From: Rhipicephalus microplus
Lineage: Eukaryota; Arthropoda; Arachnida; Ixodida; Ixodidae
Direction of reading: 5' to 3'
Length of the DNA: 64,000 bases
NCBI RefSeq assembly: GCF_043290135.1
Contig: NC_134705.1
Span: 99,574,239 to 99,638,238 of the forward strand
Below, in pieces: positions 20,766 through 30,992 of the stretch. The translations under genes and the position numbers were made by a program. How positions within the stretch are numbered: the first letter of the stretch is position 1; every line of letters starts with the position of its first letter. The notes beneath the pieces are model-generated. The model did no database searches, was not told the DNA's origin, and was given only the letters and a program-made list of their open reading frames with translations.

Positions 20766-21295
20766 GAGGTTATGCCCAGTGAGTATAACGTAGCAACCTT
20801 TTCCTGCCAGATATTGCTCAATATGCATGTCAACAGGACAATTCGGTTTTACTTTCTTACGGCTTGCGCTTCGTATCTACTTCCCACCTTTAATCACCTA
20901 AAGTTCATGGTATAAACTAGTTCATTGTATTCATGGCACTGCGGCTCGACGATCGCTAAACCTTTCTAAAATTGAGGAGGTTACACCCAGCTAGTATATC
21001 GTAAATACCCTTTCTTGTCAGAAAGTGCACAACGTACATGCCAATGGCTGCCAATGGGGATCGCAGCGTGGGCGTTAACTAAAATACGAATGCTCCTGTC
21101 TCTCTTTCCCCATTAGCAGCCATTTGAATGTACATTGAGAACTATTTTTTTATTGTTCAACAACGCTCAGATTAAATCTCTCACTAGCACCACCTTGGAG
21201 GTCAAAATCGTATACTTGTTACACACTACAACGGCTACGAGGGAAAAACGGGTGCTGCTATAAGGATCATCGCCCCTAAAAGCCTAATCGAGAAA
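20766..21295 (+). repeat. GGGGCGAAGC minisatellite repeat, fragment 4 and end (unit 1)
   Basis: Resumes the host repeat after gypsy-2. A subunit of about 235 bp (CTTACGGCTTGCGCTTCG and onwards) appears again at about 20860 although it was already present at 14483. The unit 1 copy therefore carries this subunit twice, as does the copy at 58504-59485, while 36079-36801 has it once. The end, ATCGCCCCTAAAAG, is the terminal inverted motif. Confidence 0.7.
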
Positions 21296-22335
21296 ACAAA
21301 CAAAAAAATACCCTGCTAGGTTACCTGTCTGGGCTCAGGGCACCTAGACGCTTTGTGCGGTGAGGCGTAGCCTTTCCGCCAGTGTCCGGGCCCACTAGAT
21401 TGCCCAATGTTGGTCGCGTAGATCTTAGCTATAGTCAGCGCACATAGCCGACGCTCCTCGGGAAGGTCCGGTCCTATATTGGGCTCTCGGTATATTACCG
21501 TTATTCGTGTGCAGTGCCATAAAATAAGCGCCAAATCTGTGTGTTCATGCTTACAGAGGACACAGATTGTTTCTGGGTATTGTCTTGAATTCACCTTGTT
21601 AAGGCGTACTGAATTAGAAAAAGTTCTGGTTTGCAATTTTCTCCAATCTGTTTTTTGAGATCTGTGTAGCTGTTTGTGTCGTAGGAGATACTCTTCTCAA
21701 TGTTGCATATTGTGTGCCAATATGTCATAGTACACGACCAGTCTGTCTTTGTCGTCTTTTATTGCTATATCTACATTGTCATCGCATCACCTCCATAGTC
21801 TTCATTACATCCAGCAGAGTCGTCCCCCCTTCTGAGGTTAGTGCAGGGTGCCAGGCCGTCGCTGTTTGAGCTGTGGTGGCTTAGTTGTCGCAAGGTTCGG
21901 TGGGCGTTCTCGTTGAGGTTCGAAGGTATGGTCGTGTCTTCGATATTTTTTTAATTCCCCCATGTGTGCCGGGATTCCCTTGCGGTATTTTGGTACATTA
22001 TCACCATTCCTCAAGTCTTCTGCTCGGCGGTTCAGAATTTTGGCAGCATTGGTAGCATTGGTAGATAGCTAATTATTTGTAAAATTCCTAATGGCCTTTT
22101 GAAAGTCATTCATAATTAATCTGTCGTGTTTTCGATCAATGATTACGGCAAGTGTAATGGCCACTTCAACGACTGCCTCCGACGATCTGATCCTTACAGA
22201 GCCCGAGGTCATAATCTTCCCTTTTGTGTCAATGACCGCCATTTCGAAGAGGTAGCCACCCACAACTCTTTTACTGATGTCATTATTCGGGAATACCAGG
22301 CGGCGTATGCAAAAAGCACACCGTCATGCGCGACG
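21296..22335 (-). pseudogene. I-type LINE 3' end: RNase H and C-terminal Cys/His motif (unit 1)
   Basis: On the minus strand, 22069-22263 reads FEMAVIDTKGKIMTSGSVRI and EVAITLAVIIDRKH, an RNase H domain of the I-type LINE group. The C-terminal part at 21316-21636 has CVLCKHEHTDLALILWHC (C-x2-C, H, C), the usual end of such ORF2 proteins. The 3' end runs into a TTTG-type simple tail at about 21296-21310. The element is 5'-truncated at about 22335. The same pieces occur in unit 2 as 42063-42717 and 55367-55760, interrupted by a later insertion. Confidence 0.75.
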
Positions 22336-22379
22336 TGGTTTTAAGCATTATTTTCGTGCGGCATTTTTGTCTCTAAACG

Positions 22380-23320
22380 TTGTGTGATCATGTACCAAGC
22401 TCCGTAGTACACGATGCGAAAGGCCGAGATAGGTAAATGACGCATACAAGCATGATAAGCACGATATGCGTGTTATGTAACAACATGACTACATGCCACA
22501 CTCATGATGTGCTTGCGACCGTTTCGCTAACTTCACACATGCCAAATTTGGTATTACGTGATGTCAATGAATGACGAAGACATGAGACTGGGGCAAACAC
22601 TATATTCATGAGATTTTTGTCATGTGAGAACATGACCACATGCCACAGTTATATGGTGAATCAATTTCGACGTGGCGGGATGCGCGTATTCACCGGCCTT
22701 CATTTCGACGCGTCACGCCAGGCGCCGGTTCTGCCATATACTTGCAGGCGCGCGCCGCGCTGCGTTGTTTTGACGCATGCGCGTTTCAGCGCGTCCGGCG
22801 CCTCTCCGTCACAAAATGAGGGAGACGCAGTGTTGTCTGGACTACGCACCGGCACGAAATGCAACATGTCGCAATTCGTGCCGGTTGCCTTCGGACCACG
22901 TCGAATTACGCTGGTGGCGCCTGGCGTCAGACTAGTAGAGTGCTCGTCTTTCGCTAACGTAGCTTCGCTGTGCCCAGCGTGCGTGTGCCTCAAAGCTACA
23001 TTGCAGTACATTGGGCCGTTCGTGATGCTGTCGTTGCCGTTTTTCTAGCTCTACGTATACCCAATTTGGTGTAAAGTTACATCAATGAATGACGAAAATA
23101 TATTTCTGGTGCAAACATGATAATCCTGACACACGTGTCATGTAAGAGCATGACAACATACCACGCCCATAGCATGCTTGCGGTCGTTTCGCAAGCTCCA
23201 CATATATTAAATTTCGTATAACGTGACTTGAATAGATGACGAAGGTGAACGCCCCATCCAAACATGATAATCAAGACACGAAAGTTATGTACAGCATCAT
23301 TTACCCCCCCCCCCCCTCAT
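22380..23320. repeat. Tandem array with period about 145 bp (unit 1)
   Basis: Degenerate repeats share the words CATGATAATC, GTGTCATGTAA, CATGACTACATGCCACAC, GTTTCGCTAGCTCCACATAT and ACGTGACTTGAATAGATGACG. The start of the word ACATGACTACATGCC recurs at about 22483, 22630 and 23148. Spacing is about 147, and about 143 once the CpG-rich insert at 22668-23047 is removed. Non-coding. It is repeated in unit 2 at 55800-56745. Confidence 0.7.
22668..23047. repeat. CpG-rich segment with hairpin inside the 145-bp array (unit 1)
   Basis: A sharply GC- and CpG-rich block replaces the AT-rich array sequence. It holds the inverted words CACGCCAGGCGCC (about 22714) and GGCGCCTGGCGT (22916). It also has a 15-bp stem, 8-base loop hairpin at 22848-22885 (arms ACCGGCACGAAATGC and GCAATTCGTGCCGGT). 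Open reading frames exist on both strands but are not conserved as protein with 56088-56470, so I do not call a gene. Confidence 0.6.
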
Positions 23321-23544
23321 AACGTTGTGCTGATTTTGAAAGTACATATGAACCTTTCTCATTCGTGTTTCCAAATCATAGGTTCCCATTGTTTGTGGTA
23401 TCTGCCATTTTTTTATGTGCTCATTACGCATTTCGAGACGTAAGCTTGCCATCATGGTAAGCACTACTGCTTCTTCATGCTCAGTCGTCCGAGAAAGAAA
23501 GAGAGAGAGAAGGAAAGATGGTATGAAGAAAGGCAGGAGGGTAA

Positions 23545-23545
<1 letters not shown>

Positions 23546-23615
<70 letters not shown>
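23546..23615. repeat. (CA)35 microsatellite (unit 1)
   Basis: An uninterrupted CA tract of 70 bases. On the minus strand it lies just past the end of the second I-type LINE as (GT)n, and may be derived from its 3' tail. The reading frames across it are artefacts. Confidence 0.95.
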
Positions 23616-23616
<1 letters not shown>

Positions 23617-23620
<4 letters not shown>

Positions 23621-25440
23621 GAATGTCACAAACGTTCGACAAAGCGGGTTGATCGCAGAAATTTTAGGAGTGCCTCCATCGCTCTTAGGCGTGAAGCTCC
23701 ATCTTTTCGGCATCCCTAAATTATTTTTTCGGAAAGCGGCTGGTCGTCGAGGTATGTAAACACTGCTGACAAGGACTGGCGCTGACAGTTGTACTGAGGA
23801 CACTGACACAAATCATGGTCGATGGTTTCGACAGCGCCGCAATGCTCACACGCAGCACAGTCTGTCCATACAATGCGGCAAACAAAGGTTTTCATAAAAA
23901 GACAACCCATTCCACATGCAACACAGAACGATTGTCTCAGATCTGAATAAACCAGATGGAATGGTAAGTCATTGGTTTGAGTTGACGCGGTAGAGACAGG
24001 TATGGAAAAACCCGGGCTTGTTCCACAGAGACCTGGCGACATTGTGAGCGAGCGTGTCAATCCTTGTGGCTGCGTCGTTTTTTGACAGTGTAATGGGATC
24101 AATCATGCTATTTTTGTTAGCGTTCTTCGCTGCATCGTCAGCATGCTTGTTATCTATGATTGTGCAGTGGCCTGGTAATCATTTAAAAGTTAATCATGTC
24201 CTTTCTGCAGTACTTGTTGACACAGTTGTCTTGTTTGCTGCACAAGTTGGTAATGAAACCCACAACGTCGTGCAGTTCAAATGCAATATACCACTGGCTT
24301 CGAATCGGTGAAAATTCACCATTTTAGAGGTGCTTCTTGTGCAATCCTGTGGAGTGCACAGCGGAGGGTGGCGAGCTCTGCGGTTGTCACTGTTTTCATG
24401 TGAGACATTTGAAATCGGATGGTTCTCGCATGACCCCGCGGACGTGTTACACCAGATATCTAAACACCGATATTGTCTGCATGGATCGATATATGCAAAG
24501 GCTCTGGTATAGTTCCCACGAGGCCGATCATAACTAGACTGATTAGTGTGGAGCTGAATACACCGACTTGGAAAACACCACGGTGTATGTAACGCTCAGC
24601 TGTCAGCCCATCATCAGTTTCTAAAAACAATGATCTCATATGAAGGTCGCAACAAATGCAGCGGTACACTCGCTCACCCAAGTAAACTGACTCGAGGGCG
24701 TCAAGTATGGCCTCATGAGAGACATTATCATAAGTTACTTTGACATCCCAAAACAATGCTACAGATAGCCGTCGGCTCATTTTCTGGTGTTGTGCATCAG
24801 TCGTCAGGTCAATGACGTTGTCAAGAGAGCTACGAAGATGACGAAAGCCGGTCATGGCATCTGGATATAATCTGTAGCGCTCTAAGAACCGCTCGAGCCT
24901 GACAAGTATCATTCGCTCTATCAGCTTGCCCACTGAACTGGCCAGTGCAGTCGGTCCGTACGAAAACAGGTCTAGAGGCGATTTTCCAGGTTTGAAAAAT
25001 GGAAGCAAACGGCTTGTTTTCCATTTTCTCGGAAGAGCTCCAGCTCTCCAAGACTCATTGAACTATCCCAGTAAAGCACTAGGTGCATGATTAGTTAGGT
25101 TGCATATCAGGAGGTATAATATACCATCTTGCCCGGGTGACGACGATCGATTACAAGCAGTGAGGAACGATGAAAACGACGAGAACACACATGAACGACG
25201 AGGAACGATGGGAACACCCTTGGGCGCTTGAATCGCGCGAGTGTCAAGAAATACCCGACATCGATGGCGTCCACCGAACGAAGGCATAGAATCAATGTCA
25301 GTTGTAAGAAAAACCTCACATATGCAACATTGGCCCTCCGATAAATGCAAATAATCAATTTCAGGGTCCCAGCAGGAATTTAACTCAAGCTTTCTGGGTG
25401 CGAATGAAGGATTTCGCCACAAAGCAACGCCAGGTCTCGA
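23617..25440 (-). pseudogene. Second I-type LINE, ORF2 fragment (unit 1, RT thumb deleted)
   Basis: Minus strand. RT: SSPGQDGILYLLICNL (about 25150), PFFKPGKSPLDLF, SVGKLIERMILVRLERFLE, VALFWDVKVTYDNVSHEAILDALE (motif A), VGVFSSTLISLVMIG (motif B) and ISIHADNIGV, where the YADD box is HADN. At about 24430 the RT breaks off and an RNase H remnant follows. The C-terminus is CAACEHCGAVETIDHDLCQC at about 23800-23860. Compared with 57123-60780, about 0.85 kb of the RT thumb region is deleted here. Inactive. Confidence 0.8.
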
Positions 25441-25859
25441 AACTACGTTTCAAATAGACGCTAATCATCGTGACACATCAATAGTGGTAGCAATGGTGCC
25501 TACCCAATTTTATAAACATTACATATGTACTACTTTGATACAGCCGTCACGTTGAGTTAACGTCAGATGTGGTTACTTGCCATGAGCTGAAGTTGATTTA
25601 TGTCGCTGTGTCCAGGGCCAGCATCTTCACGAGCATCAGCGCTTCATATCAGCTTTTGGTATTGCTAATACACATGTTTCAATGGGCATCGTTGCGCAAG
25701 TGCAAACAACTGGTTATATAAACATCTGCAACTCTGCAACGTTTGTCTCTGTGTGTGAAATTCGTACATCATTTGATCGTCATTCTTCGCTCAATAAAAC
25801 AATTGCAACACGGTCACCTTTCCTCCGGATGCTTCGCATAACGTTGATTTCCAGGTACA
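25441..25859. other. Unit spacer before Penelope copy 2, no gene seen
   Basis: Non-coding in all frames, closely matched by 60780-61199 in front of Penelope copy 3. It may be the Penelope 5' region or separate unit DNA; the corresponding part of unit 1 was lost to the BEL/Pao element. Confidence 0.6.
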
Positions 25860-26699
25860 TGGGATTTGCAGAATTTTTTTGTTGTCTACTGCCTCTTTGT
25901 GCGGGAGAGTGTGGAAATATATTTTAAACAAACTTGTTGTTGTGCTAGTTGGTACAACATTTATAAAAGATAATTTGCGGCATCAGGTGAGTTTGTTTCA
26001 TGACTGGCTCCGCGTGGTCCACTACAGTCTTCTTCCGCAAGGGCTGGCTGCTCAACATCTTTGATAGCTGAGACAGCAACTAGGCGTACTCACAGAAGTG
26101 AGGTGGAAGTAGGTCATGAACCCCTCTGCTCAAGGTGTTTCAGAAGCAGAGAAGGGCAGAACGGAGGCGCATTTCAGTGCTACAGGACGCATACATTCCG
26201 GCAGAAATGGAGAGATGGCTTCGGAAGGAACCGAAGTTTGCCATTGCACCTCACATATCTACCCATGAGCTTGTCGGACTAAACAGGGAATATTCTGCGA
26301 AGGCCAATCAATACCGGGACACATGCCTACAAAATGGTATGAACTGTTTATCGAAATGTGCACCCCAGGATCAAGATAGAACTAACTTTAAAGGCTAAAA
26401 TAACATTGTGTCGTTTTTAAAGACCACAGATTAACGTTAATGCTTGCCGACAAGGAAGGTTGCTTTCTGGTCATGCCTGAGGGAGCATACAAAGAAAAGG
26501 TTTTAGCGGCTATCAAAAAGACCTTTCACCTAGTTAAGTTGAGAGCGACTAAGTTCACAGATCTAAGTGTAAGTTCACAGATTTTCGCGAGAATGCGGGG
26601 CTCGCAATGTTAGCTAAGGACATAAAGAGCAGCAAAGGGAGCAACATCCAAGTTTTTTTCTCGGCCAAGACACACAAACCGGATGTACCTTTTCGCACT
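25860..26699 (+). pseudogene. Penelope-like element, copy 2, left part (N-terminus and RT start)
   Basis: Colinear with 3097-3911 and 61200-62030. It contains VSLFHDWLRVVHYSLLPQ, QDAYIPAEMERWLRKEPKF, EYSAKANQYRDTCLQNGMN, LADKEGCFLVMPEGAYKEK and NIQVFFSAKTHKPDVPF in several frames. A small duplication around 26550-26585 and frameshifts disrupt it. It is cut at 26699 by the large TIR transposon and resumes at 30993. Confidence 0.8.
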
Positions 26700-27489
26700 G
26701 GGTGATTCCGCGAGAGACCGACACAGGTCCAAACGTTGATATTTTAAACTTCATTGAGTATTTTATATTTCGTGTACCTCTCACCAGGTAGCCATAAAGT
26801 CAACTTTGTTTTATTATTAACGGCATAAATAACGAGAAAGAAAATCAAAATTCACCAAAACGAAGGCACGATCTCCATCACCCGTCATTTTGGAAAATTG
26901 CGGATGCTATAAAAAGACAAACATTTTTGTTTCAAGGAAGATCTTTTTTACCTGAAATGCCTGTCTACTGAAGAATTAATTCATGCGGTTTCAAGTTTGT
27001 AGACCTTAAGAAAATAGCTTTAGCTATGTCTAATTTTGCGACAGTTTATTATAAGTTATGTATTCCCCATTTGTTTTACTCCGAAAGTAATGCGAGCAGC
27101 GTTTTCAAATTTGACACGTTTTAAGGATATAGTGTGTTCATTAGGTACATAAAATGTTCGTTCCGTAGGGCAAATGTAATTTTTTATATATTGCCTCAAA
27201 ATTCTCATATTGGCAAAAGGGTACTCCAGTGAAATTCGAATAATGAAAAAAAACCCATCTTCAAATTTTTTTAAAATCTCGTAAATAGACAACCAAAGGC
27301 CATAATACAGTAATATAGAAAAACGTGTTGCATTATTTTTCTTTTAGCGACAATATTCGTGGTACAAAACAAAGCTTTTCGAGAATGCGCTGATAAGTGG
27401 AGAAACCTAGAAATCAGAACAGAAAAGTGGCATTAAGCTTCAAACACGAGTAAACGTGACCGCATTTTGTGAAGAAAGGCTGTTTTAGC
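26700..27489 (+). repeat. Left terminal inverted repeat, about 790 bp
   Basis: Aligns to the reverse complement of 30205-30992 with shared words such as CATTGAGTATTTTAT, GATTAACGGCATAA-type, CACGTTTTAAGGATATAGTG, AAATCTCGTAAATAGACAAC and GAAAGGCTGTTTTAGCA at its inner end. Confidence 0.8.
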
Positions 27490-27820
27490 ACTTCGACAAA
27501 TGCGTACCCATGAAGGCGCATTTATGCTCCTGATAACACAGCTCTAATGTAGGAAATCTTCGACACTGTAACTCAGTTGCAAAACATGTGTATATATTTG
27601 CAGATAATGTCAAACATGAAAATGTTCCAACACAAGTGTTGGGTCTCGCTAGAAAAATCATATGCGCTTGAAGTACCCTCACTGGTATTTTGGTGGTGAC
27701 TACGTGAAACAAGAGATGCGCTCAAAATGGCTGCATCTTTTGCAGATCACATTTAGCAGAACGTGAGGCTAACAAAACACGACCACGATCAGTGCCCTCA
27801 GATGTGCTTAGCCAAACATG

Positions 27821-28597
27821 TCAAAAACGTATGCCTGGAACACGTGGCAACAATCTCCACTGGCTCTTCTTAAACTGACGGAATGTTTCTAGCTCGTCTG
27901 TATTTGCACACAGCAGCTTGACAATGTTGAGCTTAGCGCTCATTTGCGCCACCATTTGGGATGCTGACATAATTACAGCTGAGCTTGCCGCTCTGAGGTT
28001 GTAGAGCGTAGCCTGATGCTTTAGTAGGCCACCAGCACCGTTACAAGAGTTCTTGCCATGTCCTGTGGGCGAAAAAATCCACTTTGTTGATATATAATCT
28101 TTCCGACATAACTTAAACAACTGGTACTTGTTTTTGAAGTGACTGCATGCACCATGAAAAACATAAGTAACATGCGTGTCAGGCTTAAATTGTTCCTTCA
28201 TATAGTTGTTGATTACTTGTAGAGCAAAACAGGCATGTGCAGCATCATGGCATGTGTCATCACTGATGACGGCAAAATTTGAATTGATTGCTTCTTTGTG
28301 CCGACACACGTGAATATAGACACCTGTATTTAGTGCCAATTATACGACTGTACCTTATGTGGTAAAATGGTTGTCCAACTTTCGGCGAAATCAAAGTGAA
28401 AAATGCAAGATTCCTTTTCTTGGTTCTCTCGCGCCTGGCGTATTGCCGATTCTTGAATGTATCTTATGTAGTCATGGGTAATTCACTTCACGAACCATAG
28501 ACTTAGCTCTCGCAGAAAAGCACTTGCCTGGGCTGTTCTTTTACTAGATCGCCATTTTCCCATACTGCATAGGCCACCTCAATATCTTCAGGCATTC
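27821..28597 (-). pseudogene. Transposase, C-terminal catalytic half (large TIR element)
   Basis: Minus strand. 27821-28339 holds an open frame with DDTCHDAAHACFALQVINNY, VTYVFHGACSHFKNKYQLFKLC and KWIFSPTGHGKNSCNGAGG. The pattern D/H-G-x-x-S-x-F-K-N followed by H-G-K-x-x-x-(D/N)-G-x-G-G is one I know from a family of eukaryotic transposases with an RNase H-like fold; here two expected Asp residues read His and Asn. Between 28340 and 28597 frameshifted pieces read ESCIFHFDFAESWTTI. Likely inactive. Confidence 0.65.
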
Positions 28598-29400
28598 CTA
28601 AACATGTGGCTGCCAGAGCGTCCTCCGGCCTAAAGAACAATCACTTGTAGGGAAGCTGCAAAGACATAGTTCTTTCAAGAAGTCCGTTGTGTAGGCATCA
28701 ATGGTGACGTCTTGTGGGGCAGAAACACACTTCGTGGCATTAGCACAGTGTATACAAAGACACACTTCTTGGTATGGCGCAAGAAGAACCCACTTCGGCC
28801 TCAGTGAATAAAACTTTAAGAGCCCAATAGACGTGTTCGGATTAGCTTCTCTAAAGAGACGGTAAGCCTCTCGCACCGAACGGGTCATAAATCTTTTTGA
28901 AACAAGCTCCTTTTTTCCGTCAATGATAACAGATACTACATCTTTCTTGTTGGGACTCTGCCGACAGCAGCTATACTCATCTTTAGAGTAGTAAGCCATA
29001 GCTGCCTGGACGCCCATTGGGTTCAGCCGTGTTCTTTTTATCGCATTTGGTGCTAACCATATCCCGTGTTTTGCGCGCCTGCGTCGGGATCTGTATATCA
29101 TGTAAGCTTACAAGATTGGTATAAGTGCTTGAAGTTTTCGGCGCTCTTTATCGGTAGGCAACAGTGTCAACAAACGCATGCGCTCTTGATGCAAAGAATA
29201 CGCTTCATAAGCTTGCTTGAAGTTCTTGAACCACTGGGCACACACACTGCATTTTAGATCTGATGGTTGGAAGTGGCGGTTACACACGTTACGGTGGCAT
29301 TTCACGGTTATTGTAAAATTGCTGCTAAGTTGTCTTGGCTTTGCATGAACTTTGCTATTTTGCGCATGCAGCTTCTCCAGTCGCATGTGTCACAATGCTT
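28598..29400 (-). pseudogene. Transposase, central part (large TIR element)
   Basis: Minus strand. 29108-29386 contains CHRNVCNRHFQPSDLKCSVC (Cys/His-rich) and LLTLLPTDKERRKLQ. 28598-29101 contains AMAYYSKDEYSCCRQSPNKKDVVSV, SKRFMTRSVREAYRLF, IGLLKFYSLRPKWVLLAP and EVCLCIHC. The order LP-x-D, YY-x-D-E-Y-S-x-x-P-x-K-K-D, S-L-R-P-K-W and C-x-C-x-x-C is typical of this transposase family. The split between the two open stretches at about 29102 is a frameshift or stop. Confidence 0.65.
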
Positions 29401-29409
29401 CAGGCGTGT

Positions 29410-29709
29410 TTACGCACCACTCTTGAATTTGCCTTTTTCTTCTTCCGCCAAAAACTCATCAGCTGTTTCAGCTGAGAAGCCATTAGACGAAGGCAAAATA
29501 TCTCTGAGGCGTCTGAAGCAGTTCTGGCAGACGTGGTCGTTGTTATGTGCATGGCAGGGAGCTTGCGACGAAAGCTTCTGGAGGGCAAAGAGGCCGATGT
29601 CTTCGACCTTGCGGAAGTTTCTTTGATAAGGTATTTTCTTTTTATGCAACATGAGGTAATCTGAGCAAAAAAAACTCTATCCCGGCTGAAGTGGTCAGCC
29701 ATCGCCACG
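29410..29709 (-). pseudogene. Transposase, N-terminal part (large TIR element)
   Basis: Two overlapping minus-strand frames are open. The frame 29410-29652 fits better: KVEDIGLFALQKLSSQ and VCQNCFRRLRDILPSS, a C-x2-C motif that may bind zinc with the later Cys/His cluster. No reliable start. Confidence 0.45.
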
Positions 29710-30204
29710 CTCCTTGAGGCTCAAATAACTGGCAATACAACTAAGCTTGAAACCAGCAGCATGAAAGTGATCTATCTGTCGTCTGTTCCTACGTCTCTCA
29801 CCTTTAATGAGAGCAGACGTAAAACTGCGTGCTCAAGTATCTACAGTGCGAATGCAAAACTGAAGTATAGTACGTTAAAGTGAATTTCTCAGTGTTTTTG
29901 TCGATAAAATTACGGGAAGCGTAATCTTTGTCCCTACTTTGAGCCATATGATCTAAAGCAATGCCTCTGAGATGCGGCGCACAGCAATTCATTTGTAGAA
30001 CAGACGACGAATGACGGCTTGCCCTAAAGCGTGTTCTTCAGTCTGATGCGGCAGTCTTTGTGCCCCAAAAACACATGGCTGTCACAGCAGCTCCATCTGT
30101 GTGTCACTAATGGAGAGGCACCACATATTAGAAGTCTCAGTGCTCTATGTATAAGAGTGAATTCAGATACTGTAGATTATTGTCTTCAAAATAGTTACTC
30201 CTAA
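29710..30204. other. Interior of TIR transposon, no gene seen
   Basis: AT-rich, non-coding on both strands, between the transposase 5' end and the right inverted repeat. It may hold the promoter of the transposase. Confidence 0.5.
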
Positions 30205-30992
30205 CTGCTAAAACAGCCTTTCCTCACCAATTGATGTCACGTTTACTCGCGTTTGAAGCTAATTGCCGCTTTTCCGTTCCGATTTCTAGATTTTTCAACC
30301 TATCAGCGCATTCTCGAAAATCTCTGATTTCTACCACAACTATTGTCGCTAAAACAAAATATAGCAACATGTATTCTATATTACTGTATGATGGCCTTCG
30401 GTTGTCTATTTACGAGATTTTAGGAAAAATCGAAGATGGGGTTTTTTATTATTCAAAATTCAGTGGAGTACACTTTTGCCAAATTGAGAATTTTGAGGCA
30501 ATATATAAATATTTCCATTTGCCCTATGGCAGCAATAATTTATGTACCTAATAACACACTATATCCTTAAAACGTGTCAAGTTTGAAACCGCTGCTTGCA
30601 TTACTTGACGAGAAAAAAAAGGGGAATACGTAACTTATTTTAAACTGTCGCCATATTAGACATTTTTAAAAGCTATTTTCTTAAAGTCTACAAACTTGAA
30701 ACCATATGAATTCATTCTTCATCAGACATGCATTTTAGGTAAATAATATCTTCATTGAAACAAAAATATTTCTCTTTTCATAGCATCTGCGATTTTAGAA
30801 AGTGATGGGTGATGAAATTGGTGCCTCCGTGTTGGTTAAGTTTGATATTTGTTTTCTCGAAAGTTATGCCGTTAATCATAAAACGAAGTTGACTTTCGGG
30901 CTACTTGGTGAAAGGGGCGCAAAAAATAAAATACTCAATGAAATCTAAAATATCAACTTTTGGACCCGTGTCGATCTCTCGTGGAATCACCC
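30205..30992 (-). repeat. Right terminal inverted repeat, about 790 bp
   Basis: Reverse complement of 26700-27489 with scattered substitutions and small indels. It ends GGAATCACCC at 30992. Confidence 0.8.

Larger units (their letters stand above)
3097..25859 (+). repeat. Composite tandem unit 1 (about 11.7 kb plus later insertions)
   Basis: The sequence from 3097 to 25859 is colinear with 25860-61199. In both, a Penelope-like element is followed by an L1-like LINE fragment, a GGGGCGAAGC repeat, an I-type LINE 3' end, a 145-bp array with CpG-rich core, (CA)n and a second I-type LINE. Removing the insertions at 9251-10227, 10416-13381, 13492-14398 and 14597-20765 leaves about 11.7 kb. In 170 bases of Penelope RT (about 4020-4190 against 31097-31267) I count about 16 differences. 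Unit 1 lacks the RT thumb region of the second I-type LINE but has a longer Penelope 3' end. Confidence 0.8.
26700..30992 (-). mobile_element. 4.3-kb DNA transposon with about 790-bp terminal inverted repeats (Sola-like?)
   Basis: GGGTGATTCCGCGAGAGACC at 26700 is mirrored by the reverse complement of the right end, and the homology of the two arms continues for about 790 bases. It is flanked by a 4-bp duplication CACT (26696-26699 and 30993-30996); joining the flanks restores the Penelope sequence CGCACTATTGTTAG. The interior codes on the minus strand for a decayed transposase. The 4-bp duplication and G-R-G ends recall Sola elements, but the superfamily is my inference. Unit 1 and unit 3 lack it. 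Confidence 0.82.

Noticed and set aside
22608..23048. 146-codon frame in the CpG-rich block as a possible gene
   Set aside because: The counterpart in unit 2 is broken after 78 codons, and no domain is recognised.
23297..23500. Minus-strand frame beside the CA tract with similar residues in unit 2 (EEAVVLT, EHIKKWQIP)
   Set aside because: The similarity is what colinear DNA copies would give; the unit 2 frame has a stop and a shift, and no domain is recognised.
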